Source: Methylobacterium tardum (GTDB lineage Bacteria; Pseudomonadota; Alphaproteobacteria; Rhizobiales; Beijerinckiaceae). From it: DNA of 64,000 nucleotides. Positions 45,487 to 55,187 of this stretch are shown here, in pieces (the stretch's first letter is position 1; every line of letters starts with the position of its first letter). The translations under genes were made by a program, and so were the position numbers. The DNA is taken from positions 561,501 through 625,500 of the forward strand of contig NZ_CP097484.1 of NCBI RefSeq assembly GCF_023546765.1, given 5' to 3'. The notes beneath the pieces are model-generated. The model saw only the letters and a list, made by a program, of their open reading frames with translations. It ran no database searches and had not been told where the DNA came from.

Positions 45487-48090
45487 ATGACGCGCGCCGC
45501 TCGGACCGCCATCGATGGGCTGGGGGCAGGGCAAGCCATGGGTGTCGGTCGTGCGACACACGTTCGGATCTGCGTGGGCGCGCTTGTCCTGACCACGGCG
45601 AGCGCGGCGCTCGCTGAACTGCCCGAGGCGACCGCGGCGCATCCGGCGCGCGAGATCCACAGCGTGGCCGCACTCGCGGTCTTCGGTGGGCTCGTCGTCT
45701 TCGCGGTGATCCTCTCGCTTCTCCACCTCTATGAGCGCAGCCGCTGGACGCGGCGCGAGCGCGAGCTGGCCGCAGCCCTCGACGTCCTGCGCGGCGCCCA
45801 CGACCGGGCCGAGATGCTGCTCAACGCCGAGCGGCAGATCATCGTCACCTGGGACCGGCGCAGCGAGCCGGTCGTGGAGGGCGACATCAGCCTGGCGATC
45901 CACGGCGAGCGGCCGACCTCGGGCTACGCGCGCCGGGTCCTGGCCTTCGGCACGTGGCTCATCGCCGCCGACGCGGACGCAGTCGAGGCCGCCGTGGAGA
46001 CCCTGCGGGCCCGGGGCACGAGCTTCGCGCTGAGCCTCCGGACGCAGACCGGCCGGAACATCGAGGCGCACGGGCAGGCGGTGGCCGGCCGGGCGCTGCT
46101 GCGCCTGCGCGAGACCAGCCAGGAGCGCTGCGAGATCGCCGACCTGCGCGCGACCCTGGACGAGACCCGCCGCGGGCTGTCGGCCCTGTCGGGGCTCCTC
46201 GACGCGATCCCGCAACCGGTCTGGCGGCGCAATCGCGAGGGCAGCCTGAGCTGGGTCAACGCCGCCTACGTGGCCGCCGTAGAGGCGGAGAGCCGCGAGG
46301 CGGCCCTCGATGCCGGCACTGAGTTGCTGGACCGGCCGGCCCGGGAGACGATCGCCCGCGAGGAGGCCGCCCGCTCCGCCGGCCTGACCCGAAGCGTGCC
46401 GCGTCTCTCGGCCATCGTCGCCGGAAGCCGCCGCGTCCTCGACGTCTTCGAGACGAGCCTCGATACCGGCCGGGTCGGCATCGCCATCGACGTCTCGGAA
46501 CTGGAGAGCGTCCGCGTCGACCTCCAGCGGCAGATGAATGCCAATGTCCGGACCCTCGATCAGCTGCCGACCGCGGTGGCGATGTTCGACGTGTCGCAGC
46601 GGCTGATCTTCCACAACGCCGCCTACCGGCAGCTCTGGGACCTCGATCAGGCCTTCCTCGACAGCCGCCCCTCCGACGGCGAGATTCTCGATCACCTGCG
46701 GGCGGAGCGGAAGCTCGAGGAGCACGCGGATTTCCGCGGTTGGAAGCAGGGGGTGCTCGCCGCCTACCGGGCCGCGGAGGCGAACCAGACTTGGTGGTAC
46801 CTGCCCGACGGCCGGACGCTGCGCGTGGTCGCCGATCCGAATCCGCAGGGTGGGCTGACCTACCTGTTCGGCGACGTCTCCGATCACCTGAACGCCGAGT
46901 CCCGCTACAACGCCCTGCGCCGCCTCCAGGCCGAGACGCTCGACACCCTCGCCGAGCCCGTCGCGGTGTTCGGGGCCGACGGCCGCCTGACCCTCGCCAA
47001 CCGCGCCTTTTGCACCGTGTGGCGGCTCGACCCCGCCATCGTGGAGGAGCGCCCGCATGTCGACACCGTCATCCAGGCGTGCCGGTCGCTGGCGCCGGCC
47101 GAGGAGCCCTGGCTCGACATCCGCGACACCGTCGTCGGGCTGGAATCGCGGACCGCGCGATCCTGCCGCCTGGAGGTCGTGGACGGCACGGTCCTCGACT
47201 GCGCCGCACAGCCGCTGCCCGAGGGCGCGACCCTCCTGACGCTGATCGACGTGACCGCGAGCGTGAACGTCGAGCGGGCGCTCACCGAGAAGAACGACGC
47301 CCTGGAGAAGGCCGCGCAGCTGCGCGACACCTTCGTGCACCACGTCTCCTACGAGCTGCGCTCCCCGCTCACCAACATCATCGGATTCACCCAGCTCCTC
47401 GGCGACGAGACGGTCGGCGCGCTGAACGAGCGGCAGCGGGAATATGCCGACCACATCATGCGCTCCTCGGCGGCGCTGCTGGTCATCATCAACGACATCC
47501 TCGATCTCGCCTCGATCGACGCCGGCTCGCTGGAGCTGCAGCGGGAGGAGGTCGACGTCCAGGCTACGGTCGAGGCCGCGGTCCGCGGCATCGAGGACCG
47601 GCTCGCCGAGTCGCACATCACCCTCGCCCTCGACGTGCCGGAGGATATCGGCAGCGTCCACGCGGACGGGAAGCGGGTCCGCCAGATCCTGTTCAATCTG
47701 CTGTCGAACGCCGTGGGCTTCTCGGATGCCGGCCAACGCGTGGAGGTCCATGCCCGCAAGGACGCCCAGGATCTGGTCCTGAGCGTGCGCGATTACGGGC
47801 GCGGCATGCCGGCCGAGATCGCCGATTCCGTCTTCAACCGATTCGAGAGCCACACCCTGGGCACGCGCCATCGCGGCGTCGGCCTCGGCCTCTCGATCGT
47901 GCGGTCCTTCGTCGAGCTGCATGGCGGGCGGGTCCACCTGGAGACGGCACCCGGAAGCGGGACGCACGTAACCTGCACCTTCCCGATCAGCCTCTCGGGA
48001 CGCACCGCGCGCGAACCGCGCCCGGAGCCCCGGCCGCCGGTGCCACCCCCGGTGACCACACCGCGCAAGCCCGGGATGGCGCTGCACTGA
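45487..48090 (+). CDS. divL: DivL-type PAS sensor kinase with tyrosine in the H-box
   Basis: An ~867-residue membrane kinase-like protein. One N-terminal helix (residues ~57-75, SVAALAVFGGLVVFAVILSLL) is followed by several PAS domains and a DHp/HATPase core. The phosphoacceptor histidine is replaced by tyrosine (HVSYELRSPLTNIIGF, Y622), the hallmark of DivL, which controls the CckA-CtrA pathway in Caulobacter. The ATPase boxes remain: N (ILFNLLSNAVGFS), G1 (VRDYGRGMPAEI) and G2 (RHRGVGLGLSIV). The C-terminus is Pro-rich. Position next to ahcY is conserved in relatives. Start uncertain: ATG at 45487 or 45538. Confidence 0.92.
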   Translation: MTRAARTAIDGLGAGQAMGVGRATHVRICVGALVLTTASAALAELPEATAAHPAREIHSVAALAVFGGLVVFAVILSLLHLYERSRWTRRERELAAALDVLRGAHDRAEMLLNAERQIIVTWDRRSEPVVEGDISLAIHGERPTSGYARRVLAFGTWLIAADADAVEAAVETLRARGTSFALSLRTQTGRNIEAHGQAVAGRALLRLRETSQERCEIADLRATLDETRRGLSALSGLLDAIPQPVWRRNREGSLSWVNAAYVAAVEAESREAALDAGTELLDRPARETIAREEAARSAGLTRSVPRLSAIVAGSRRVLDVFETSLDTGRVGIAIDVSELESVRVDLQRQMNANVRTLDQLPTAVAMFDVSQRLIFHNAAYRQLWDLDQAFLDSRPSDGEILDHLRAERKLEEHADFRGWKQGVLAAYRAAEANQTWWYLPDGRTLRVVADPNPQGGLTYLFGDVSDHLNAESRYNALRRLQAETLDTLAEPVAVFGADGRLTLANRAFCTVWRLDPAIVEERPHVDTVIQACRSLAPAEEPWLDIRDTVVGLESRTARSCRLEVVDGTVLDCAAQPLPEGATLLTLIDVTASVNVERALTEKNDALEKAAQLRDTFVHHVSYELRSPLTNIIGFTQLLGDETVGALNERQREYADHIMRSSAALLVIINDILDLASIDAGSLELQREEVDVQATVEAAVRGIEDRLAESHITLALDVPEDIGSVHADGKRVRQILFNLLSNAVGFSDAGQRVEVHARKDAQDLVLSVRDYGRGMPAEIADSVFNRFESHTLGTRHRGVGLGLSIVRSFVELHGGRVHLETAPGSGTHVTCTFPISLSGRTAREPRPEPRPPVPPPVTTPRKPGMALH

Positions 48091-48212
48091 GCGTGCCGAT
48101 CCCGATCGGCCCGGCCGGATGCGCGCGGCGCGGCAGCCCGAAATTCGAGAGCGGCCCGGGACGTCCATACCGTCAGGCTTGATTCTTGTGCCGGTCCCGC
48201 GCAGCAGGGGAC

Positions 48213-49445
48213 ATGTCCGCACATGATCGCTCCGGCTGGGCCGTCTTCGGCATCGGCGACTTCCGCCTGTTCGGCGCCGCCCGCTTCCTCACGGGCCTCG
48301 CCTATCAGATGCAGGCGGTGGCGATCGGCTGGTTCGTCTACGACCTGACCCACTCCGCCCTGGCGCTCGGCTTCGTCGGCCTGGCGGGCTTCCTGCCGGC
48401 GGTGCTCTGCGCGCTGATCACCGGCCACGTGGCGGACGCCTACGACCGGCGCCTCGTTGGAGCCGCAGCCTTCGCGCTCCAGAGTGGGGCGAGCCTCGGC
48501 CTCCTCGCCTACGCCCTGGCCGGGTATCAGTCGGTCTGGCCGATCTACGCCCTGGTGATCCTCGTCGGCACCGCCCGGGCCTTCGCGAACCCGGCCCTCC
48601 AGGCGCTGCTGCCGACCCTGGTCCCGGGACCGCAATTCAGCTCGGCGATCGCGTGGAATGCCTCCTTGTGGCAGAGCGCGTCCGTGATGGGACCGGCTCT
48701 AGGCGGCTTCCTCTACGCCCTCGGGCCCGCCGTGGTGTTCGGCGGGGCAGGGGGCAGCTTCGCCCTGGCAAGCCTGCTGACGCTGCTGATCCGCTTTCGG
48801 CCGGCTGCGATGAGCGAGCGGCCGCCGATCACCTGGGCGGCGCTCTCGGCCGGCATCGACTACATCCGCTCGCAGCCGGTGGTGCTCGGCGCGATCAGCC
48901 TCGACCTGTTCACCGTCCTCCTCGGTGGCGCCACGGCGCTCCTGCCGATCTATGCCGGAGAGGTGCTGCATGTCGGCCCCCTCGGCCTCGGCGCGCTGCG
49001 GAGCATGCCGGCCTTCGGGGCGGTCGCCATGGCCGTGCTGCTGGCGAACTACCCGCTGCGCCGCCACGCGGGGGTGCGGATGCTCCGGGCCGCGGCGGTG
49101 TTCGGCGCGGCGATCGTGGTGTTCGGCCTCTCGACCTCGCTGCCGCTGTCGATGGTCTGCCTGTTCGTCACAGGCGCGGCCGACATGATCTCGGTCTACG
49201 TGCGCCAGACTTTCGTGCAGGGCGAGACGCCGGACGCGATGCGCGGCCGGGTCTCGGCAGTGAACACGGTCTTCATCGGGGCTTCGAACGAACTCGGCGA
49301 GTTCGAGTCCGGACTTTTGGCCGCGGCCGTCGGGGCAGTTCCTGCTGTGGTGATCGGAGGCGCCGCGACGATCGGCGTGGCGCTGCTCTGGGGGCGGCTG
49401 TTCCCGGCCCTGAAGGCGCGCGACCGCCTGATGGTGCAGGGGTGA
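48213..49445 (+). CDS. MFS transporter
   Basis: A ~410-residue major facilitator with 12 predicted helices, of the MFS_3/EntS-like group (sequence begins GDFRLFGAARFLTGLAYQMQAVAIGWFVYDLTHSALALG). The inter-helix motif GHVADAYDRRLV matches motif A. Substrate not predictable; relatives export siderophores or drugs. GGGGAC directly before the ATG of MSAHDRSG suggests this start, though a TTG nine codons upstream is in frame. It is convergent with tolB across a symmetric hairpin. Confidence 0.9.
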   Translation: MSAHDRSGWAVFGIGDFRLFGAARFLTGLAYQMQAVAIGWFVYDLTHSALALGFVGLAGFLPAVLCALITGHVADAYDRRLVGAAAFALQSGASLGLLAYALAGYQSVWPIYALVILVGTARAFANPALQALLPTLVPGPQFSSAIAWNASLWQSASVMGPALGGFLYALGPAVVFGGAGGSFALASLLTLLIRFRPAAMSERPPITWAALSAGIDYIRSQPVVLGAISLDLFTVLLGGATALLPIYAGEVLHVGPLGLGALRSMPAFGAVAMAVLLANYPLRRHAGVRMLRAAAVFGAAIVVFGLSTSLPLSMVCLFVTGAADMISVYVRQTFVQGETPDAMRGRVSAVNTVFIGASNELGEFESGLLAAAVGAVPAVVIGGAATIGVALLWGRLFPALKARDRLMVQG

Positions 49446-49505
49446 CGGAACCGGTCGCGCGGCCGGGAAGATCCGACGCCGTCCTTGCGAGCGCGGCGAA
49501 GCTAT

Positions 49506-49543
49506 TTAGGCGGCGCCGCAGGTTCCGACCGCGCGCCGCCTAA
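49506..49543. terminator. Bidirectional hairpin between convergent MFS and tolB genes
   Basis: TTAGGCGGCG...CGCCGCCTAA, a perfect 10-bp stem around an 18-base centre, with TA-rich ends on both sides. It is placed centrally in the 144-bp gap between two convergent genes, where a shared terminator is expected. Confidence 0.55.
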
Positions 49544-49589
49544 GATCACATCGCCTCTGCGCGTGACGACCGTCTGAAGCGCCCGCCGC

Positions 49590-50927
49590 TCAGCGGCCGG
49601 CCAGGAGGGGCGACCAAGTCGGGTCGGAAGCGTAGGCGGGCGTCGGCACCGGCTGCTCCACCTTCCCGGTGATGTCGACCATGAACAGCTTGCCGCCGCC
49701 CTGGCCGCCGGGATCGCGGAAGAACAGCACGTACTGGCCGTTCGGCGCGAAGGTCGGACCCTCGTTGTGGAAGCCTTCGGTGAGGACGCGCTCGCCGGAG
49801 CCGTCGGGCTTCGACACGCAGATGGCGAAGCCGCCGTTGCGCTGGCGCGTGTAGGCGATCAGGTCGCCGCGCGGCGACCAGGCCGGCTGCGAAGCCGAGC
49901 CGGCGCCGAAGGTGATCCGGTGCGGGTTCGAGCCGTCCGCGCCCATGACGTAGACCTGCTGCGAGCCGCCGCGATCGGACTCGAAGGCGATCTGCGCACC
50001 ATCCGGCGAGTAGGTCGGCGAGGTATCGATCGCCATACCGCTGGTGATGGAGTGCTGGGCCTTCGAGGCGATGTCCATCGTCACGATGTCGGCGTTGCCG
50101 CCCTGCTGCACGCTCATGACGATCTTGCGCCCGTCCGGCGAGAAGCGCGGGCTCGCGCTCATCGAATCGACATTGCCCAGCGCCTGCCGTGAGCCGGTCT
50201 CCAAGTTGATCACCTGGACCCGCGGCTGGTGGCCGGTGGCCTGGGCCATGAAGGCGATGTCCTGCGTGGCCGGCGAGTAGCGCGGCGCCACGATCGACAT
50301 CTCGCCGCTGGTGATGGCCCGGACGTTGGCGCCGTCCTGATCCATGACCATCAGGCGCTTGCGGCGGTTCTCCTTCGGGCCGGTCTCGTCGACGAAGGCG
50401 ATGCGGCTGTCGAACCACGGGCCGAGACCGGTGATCTTGGTGTAGACCGCGTCGGAGATCAGGTGGCCGGCGCGCCGGGCGTTGGCGGAGTCGGTGCCGT
50501 ATTGCTGGCCGGTCATCTGCTGGCCGGAGGTGACGTCCCAGAGCCGGAACTCGACCTTGACCCGGCCGCCGTCGCGGACGACGCGGCCGGTGACGAGCCC
50601 CTGGATGCCAGTGGCGCGCCACTTCTCGAAATTGGGCGCCGCGTCGAAGTTCGGCTGCTCCGGGAAGCGGGCATGGTCGAGAGGCGTGAAGTAGCCGGAG
50701 CGGCGGAGGTCGTTGGTGACCACGCCGGAGACGAGCCCGCCGAGGCTCGGATCGCCGCCGAAATCCGCGATGGCGATCGGCATCGGCTGGAAGTTGCCGC
50801 CGCCGATGCGCAGTTGCAGCTGCGCCTGCGCCGGCCCCGCCAGGAAGCCCGTCAGCATCACGAGGAGCGCGATCAGGCGCGCAGCATAGGACGTCGGGCG
50901 GCGCCCGACGGAGGGAGTGTTCAGCAT
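49590..50927 (-). CDS. tolB: Tol-Pal system protein TolB
   Basis: A 445-residue periplasmic protein with a signal sequence (LIALLVMLTGFLAGPAQAQ), an N-terminal alpha/beta domain (PIAIADFGGD...DLRRSGYFTPLDH) and a six-bladed WD40-like propeller with repeated SPDG(R/A)..I...S motifs (RFSPDGRKIVMSVQQGG, TYSPDGAQIAFESDRGG, APNGQYVLFFRD). It links Pal and the outer membrane to TolA. It is the last gene of tolQ-tolR-tolA-tolB; pal does not follow. The tolA gene begins 66 bp upstream. Confidence 0.97.
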   Translation of the reverse strand: MLNTPSVGRRPTSYAARLIALLVMLTGFLAGPAQAQLQLRIGGGNFQPMPIAIADFGGDPSLGGLVSGVVTNDLRRSGYFTPLDHARFPEQPNFDAAPNFEKWRATGIQGLVTGRVVRDGGRVKVEFRLWDVTSGQQMTGQQYGTDSANARRAGHLISDAVYTKITGLGPWFDSRIAFVDETGPKENRRKRLMVMDQDGANVRAITSGEMSIVAPRYSPATQDIAFMAQATGHQPRVQVINLETGSRQALGNVDSMSASPRFSPDGRKIVMSVQQGGNADIVTMDIASKAQHSITSGMAIDTSPTYSPDGAQIAFESDRGGSQQVYVMGADGSNPHRITFGAGSASQPAWSPRGDLIAYTRQRNGGFAICVSKPDGSGERVLTEGFHNEGPTFAPNGQYVLFFRDPGGQGGGKLFMVDITGKVEQPVPTPAYASDPTWSPLLAGR

Positions 50928-50993
50928 GGTGGGTCGGATCCGAGTGACGATCAGACGGGGACGCGGGGACGGCGGGACATCGGCTGGAAGACC

Positions 50994-52343
50994 TCAGGTC
51001 GCCGTGAACTCGAACTCCGCGTTGATGGCCTTCCAGTCATTGTAGTACGGCGCATAGGTGGCCGGAATGTTGTACGGCGCACAGCGGCGAACCGCCCGGA
51101 GCGCGGCCTGCGCGATCGACTGGTCCACCGCGCTCGCCCCGCCGCGCATGATCCGCGGCTCGGTGCTGAGCGAGCCGTTCGGGTTCAGGCGGATGTCGAG
51201 CACCGGCAGGACCACGCCTTGAGCCGCGCCGGGGGGCGCCGAGTAGCAGCGCTCGATCTGCTGCTGGAGCAGGCCGACCAGGGCGTCGCGCAGTGACGGC
51301 GACAGGCGCTGGGCATTGCCGGTCGCCGCGCCCAAGGCCGCCACCTTCTGCACCGCCTGCCCGGTGGCGCCAGTCGATTGCGACGGCGCCTTCGAGGCGA
51401 GCATCGAGCGGATGTCGCCCGCGTTGAACTTGTTGGCGAGCTCGGCCTGCTTGCGCGCCTTGGCCTCCGCGTCGGCCTTGGCCTTCGCGTCCGCCATCGC
51501 CTTGGCCTTCGCCTTCGCGGCGGCTTCGGCCTTCGCAGCCGCTTCGGCCTTGGCGGCCTCCGCCTTGGCCTTCGCGGCGGCTTCCGCCTTCTCGCGCTCG
51601 GCTTCGGCCTTCGCCTCTGCGATCTCCTTCTGGCGCTCGGCTTCCGCCTCGGCCTTCGCCTTGGCGTCGGCCGCCTTCTTGGCAGCTTCCTTGGCCGCCT
51701 CGGCCTTGGCGGCGGCCTCGGCCTTCGCCTTGGCGGCCGCAGCCTTCTGAGCGGCCAGTTCGGCTTCGGCTTCCTGCTTCTCGATCAGCTTCTCCAGCTG
51801 CTCGCGCTTCTCAGCCTCGGCCTTGGCGACAGCCTCGGCCTTCGCTTTCGCCTCCGCCTTGGCGGCCGCAGCCTTTTCGGCGGCCGCCTTCTCGGCCGCA
51901 GCCTTGGCGGCTTTCTCGGCAGCCTTTTCCGCAGCCTTCTCGGCGTCGCGCTTCTCCTGAGCCGCCTTGGCGGCCTGCGCCACCTCCTGCGGATCCGGCT
52001 CGGCGCGCAGCGGCATCTCCTCCGCGTTGGCGAGCTTCATCTCGGCCGTGCGGGTCGGCGCGGTCGGCGCGTCGGTCTTGGAATTCTCGGGCTCGCGGTC
52101 CTCGAATTTCTCCGCCTTGCGGTCGGCGCGCGAGGTGGCGTTCGGCATCGGCTTGTCGGCCTGCCGCTCGCCCTTGGTAATCTCGGAGAACTGGTTCTCG
52201 GTGATCACCTCGACGGGCACGCCCTCCTGGGCCTCCGGCAGGGCCGGGGCGGCGACGCTGAACAGCGCCAGCGCCAGGAGCGCGACATGGGTGCCGGCGG
52301 AGATCCAGACACCCGGTTCCTTGCGATCGAAGCGGAACTCCAC
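50994..52343 (-). CDS. tolA: Cell envelope integrity protein TolA
   Basis: A 449-residue protein with one N-terminal membrane helix (GVWISAGTHVALLALALFSVAA), a ~220-residue Ala/Lys/Glu helical rod made of KAEA/AAKA repeats (residues ~115-320) that spans the periplasm, and a C-terminal TolA/TonB-like globular domain (QQQIERCYSAPPGA, VLDIRLNPNGSLSTEP). GTG start (VEFRFDRKE) is read as the initiator with TolR only 11 bp upstream. It couples TolQR energy to TolB-Pal at the division site. Confidence 0.95.
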   Translation of the reverse strand: MEFRFDRKEPGVWISAGTHVALLALALFSVAAPALPEAQEGVPVEVITENQFSEITKGERQADKPMPNATSRADRKAEKFEDREPENSKTDAPTAPTRTAEMKLANAEEMPLRAEPDPQEVAQAAKAAQEKRDAEKAAEKAAEKAAKAAAEKAAAEKAAAAKAEAKAKAEAVAKAEAEKREQLEKLIEKQEAEAELAAQKAAAAKAKAEAAAKAEAAKEAAKKAADAKAKAEAEAERQKEIAEAKAEAEREKAEAAAKAKAEAAKAEAAAKAEAAAKAKAKAMADAKAKADAEAKARKQAELANKFNAGDIRSMLASKAPSQSTGATGQAVQKVAALGAATGNAQRLSPSLRDALVGLLQQQIERCYSAPPGAAQGVVLPVLDIRLNPNGSLSTEPRIMRGGASAVDQSIAQAALRAVRRCAPYNIPATYAPYYNDWKAINAEFEFTAT

Positions 52344-52354
52344 GGCGTTGGGCC

Positions 52355-52798
52355 CTACTGATGCTCAGGCTCGGTCACGAGAGCGACCTTCTTGAAGCCG
52401 CCGCCGGTCACGATCGCCATCACCTGCGCCACGCGGCCGTAATCGACCCGCTTGTCGCCGCGCACGAACACGCGCTCCTCGGTCCCGGTCTTGGCGGTCT
52501 CCATGAGCTTCGGCACGATCGTGTCGTCGGTGAGCTCGTCCTCGCCGAGGAAGACCTGCCCGGTCTGGCGGATCGACAGGGTGATCGGCTTCACGTCGGA
52601 ATTGAGCGGCGACGCCTTCGATTGCGGCAGGTCGAGGGGCACGCCGACGGTCATCATCGGCGCCGCGACCATGAAAATGATCAGGAGCACCAGCACGACG
52701 TCGATGAACGGCGTCATGTTGATCTCGTTGATCGGGCCGCCGCGGCGGCCCCGCCGCCGGCGCTTTCCGCCCTGAGACGCACCCGCTGCCATGCCCAT
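52355..52798 (-). CDS. tolR: Tol-Pal system protein TolR (ExbD family)
   Basis: A 147-residue protein with a basic cytoplasmic N-terminus (GGKRRRRGRRGGPINEIN) and the membrane helix MTPFIDVVLVLLIIFMVAAPM containing the essential aspartate of TolR/ExbD. The periplasmic domain includes LSIRQTGQVFLGEDEL and FVRGDKRVDYGRVAQVM. With TolQ it forms the proton channel. AGGAGA seven bases upstream of the ATG supports MGMAAGAS as the start. Overlapping operon spacing with tolA and tolQ (11 and 27 bp). Confidence 0.96.
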   Translation of the reverse strand: MGMAAGASQGGKRRRRGRRGGPINEINMTPFIDVVLVLLIIFMVAAPMMTVGVPLDLPQSKASPLNSDVKPITLSIRQTGQVFLGEDELTDDTIVPKLMETAKTGTEERVFVRGDKRVDYGRVAQVMAIVTGGGFKKVALVTEPEHQ

Positions 52799-52825
52799 GG
52801 ATCGGTCTCCTCTGGATCAGCCGGT

Positions 52826-53542
<717 letters not shown>

Positions 53543-53848
53543 CCGTCGAGGTCTCCTGCTCCGGATCGCGATGCGCCGGGCGAGGCCCGCGTCCGCCGGA
53601 TACGTGAGCGATTTCAACGCTGTCGCCCGCGAATCTGTCGAAAGTAAGGGCCGACTCCGCCCTCGGCGTCCCGCCGCCGCACCGCCTCCGTTAAGGGCGC
53701 GACAGGGTTAAGGATCGGTTTCGATCCCGGCGATCCTGAGGCGTCCCGCTGTTCGAACCGGGGCAGCGGGCTGGACCCGTCGAAACCGCGTCCGCTAAGG
53801 TCCCGGCCAGCGGCGCCGAGTCGCGAGCCCTGAAACACGCAGGACCGC

Positions 53849-54637
53849 ATGACCCTCCCCGTTCCCAGTCTGCCCGAATTGCTGCCCACCGGACCGGCGC
53901 GGTTCCTGGGCTGGTCCATGATCGCGGATCCGCTGGTGGCCGGTGCCCTGGCGCGGGCCGGCTTCGACGCCGTGCTCCTGGACCAGCAGCACGGGAGCTA
54001 CGATTACCGATCCTGCTGCGCCGCGATCACCGAGGTCGCCCTCGCCGGAAAATCGACCCTGGTGCGCGTCCCGGTGGGCGACTTCGCCATGGTCTCCCGC
54101 ATGCTCGACGCGGGCGCCGCCGGGATCGTCGCCCCGATGATCAACACGGTGGCCGACGCAGAGGCGCTGGCCGCGGCCGCGAAGTTCACACCGGTCGGCC
54201 AGCGGAGCTGGGGCCCGGACCGCGCCATGTGGTTGTCGGGTCTCCGGGACAGCTCCGCATATCTCGCGGAGGCCAATGGGCGCGCCCTGACGATCGCCAT
54301 GTGCGAGACCGAGGGGGCGATCGCGGATCTCCAGGCGATCCTGGCCGTGCCGGGCATCGACGGCGTGCTGGTCGGTCCCGCCGACCTGTCGATCGCGCTC
54401 TCAAAGGGCACGGCCTTCGATCCCCTCGGCGCCGCGGTCAGCGCCGCCCTCGCCGAGATCGCGCGCAAGACGCGTGCGGCGGGGAAGATCCCGTGCGCCT
54501 TCGCGCCGTCGCCGACGCGGGCGCGGGAGATGGTCGGAATGGGCTACCAGCTCGTCTCGGTCGAGTACGATGCGATGACGATCGTCAACGCCTTCGCCCG
54601 GGTGCTGCGCGAGGCCGATCCGTCACGGGCCGGCTGA
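53849..54637 (+). CDS. HpcH/HpaI-family aldolase/lyase
   Basis: A 262-residue class II pyruvate aldolase-like protein with a TIM barrel. Motifs: VLLDQQHGSYDY (metal-proximal His), STLVRVPVGD (substrate Arg), AGAAGIVAPMINT, MCETEGAI (metal-binding Glu) and VLVGPADLSIAL (metal-binding Asp). It likely cleaves or condenses hydroxy-oxo acids with pyruvate or glyoxylate; the exact substrate is unknown. The residue before HG is Gln where many members have Glu. It lies between tolQ and ybgC on the opposite strand, so it interrupts a normally compact gene group. Confidence 0.9.
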   Translation: MTLPVPSLPELLPTGPARFLGWSMIADPLVAGALARAGFDAVLLDQQHGSYDYRSCCAAITEVALAGKSTLVRVPVGDFAMVSRMLDAGAAGIVAPMINTVADAEALAAAAKFTPVGQRSWGPDRAMWLSGLRDSSAYLAEANGRALTIAMCETEGAIADLQAILAVPGIDGVLVGPADLSIALSKGTAFDPLGAAVSAALAEIARKTRAAGKIPCAFAPSPTRAREMVGMGYQLVSVEYDAMTIVNAFARVLREADPSRAG

Positions 54638-54640
54638 CGG

Positions 54641-55093
54641 CTAATCGGCCGGAGCGGACGCAAAGCGCTGCCGCAGGCCGTCCGGCAGGCGGACCGCACG
54701 GCCGTCGCGCACGCAGGCGACCGTGACCTCCGCCGCGACCAGAAGTTCGCCGCCGCGCCGAACCTCCTGGGCCAGCTGCATCGAGGCACCGCGCAGGACG
54801 CGCGTGCGGGTGAGGATCGTCAGCAGGTCGTCCATCCGGGCCGGACGGATGAAATCGAGGCTCATCCGACGCACCACGAAGACGAGGCCGCGCGCCTCGC
54901 GGTGGAGTTTCGACTGGTCACCGGCGAGGTCGCGGAGCAGTTCCGTGCGCCCCCGCTCGAGGAACCTGAGATAGCTCGCGTGATAGACGAAGCCCGAGAA
55001 ATCGGTGTCCTCGTAATAGACGCGCACCGGGAGCCGATGCGGCGAGCCTCCTGAGTGGGCCGGATCGTCGTTCGCGGGCTCTGCTGCAATCAT
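54641..55093 (-). CDS. ybgC: YbgC/FadM family acyl-CoA thioesterase
   Basis: A 150-residue hot-dog-fold thioesterase. The catalytic segment is VYYEDTDFSGFVYHASYLRFLERGR, with the conserved Asp and the HASY motif, then FVVRRMSLDFIRPARMDDLL. YbgC proteins cleave acyl-CoA or acyl-ACP near the Tol-Pal complex; the tolQRAB operon is 1.1 kb away on the same strand. It is convergent with the aldolase (3 bp between stops). The N-terminal 20 residues are variable. Confidence 0.92.
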   Translation of the reverse strand: MIAAEPANDDPAHSGGSPHRLPVRVYYEDTDFSGFVYHASYLRFLERGRTELLRDLAGDQSKLHREARGLVFVVRRMSLDFIRPARMDDLLTILTRTRVLRGASMQLAQEVRRGGELLVAAEVTVACVRDGRAVRLPDGLRQRFASAPAD

Positions 55094-55134
55094 GCGATCC
55101 CTTAGCGGCGCACCGGGCGCAGGCGCAACACGAC

Positions 55135-55158
55135 GAGGGCCGCCCGAAGGCAGCCCTC
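55135..55158 (-). terminator. Hairpin after the DUF4142 gene
   Basis: On the minus strand GAGGGCTGCC-TTCG-GGCGGCCCTC, a 10-bp stem with one G-U wobble and a UUCG loop, 30 bp past the stop at 55188. No T-tract follows. It also lies upstream of ybgC and would insulate it. Confidence 0.6.
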
Positions 55159-55187
55159 GCGTTCACGTCACCGGAAAGGCGCGCCGA

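Noticed and set aside
45343..48222. A ~960-codon minus-strand open frame opposite divL
   Set aside because: Antisense shadow; all kinase and PAS motifs are on the plus strand.
51300..52000. A repetitive DNA tract of GCC/TTC-type repeats
   Set aside because: It is the normal Ala/Lys/Glu helical rod of TolA, not an independent repeat or CRISPR array.
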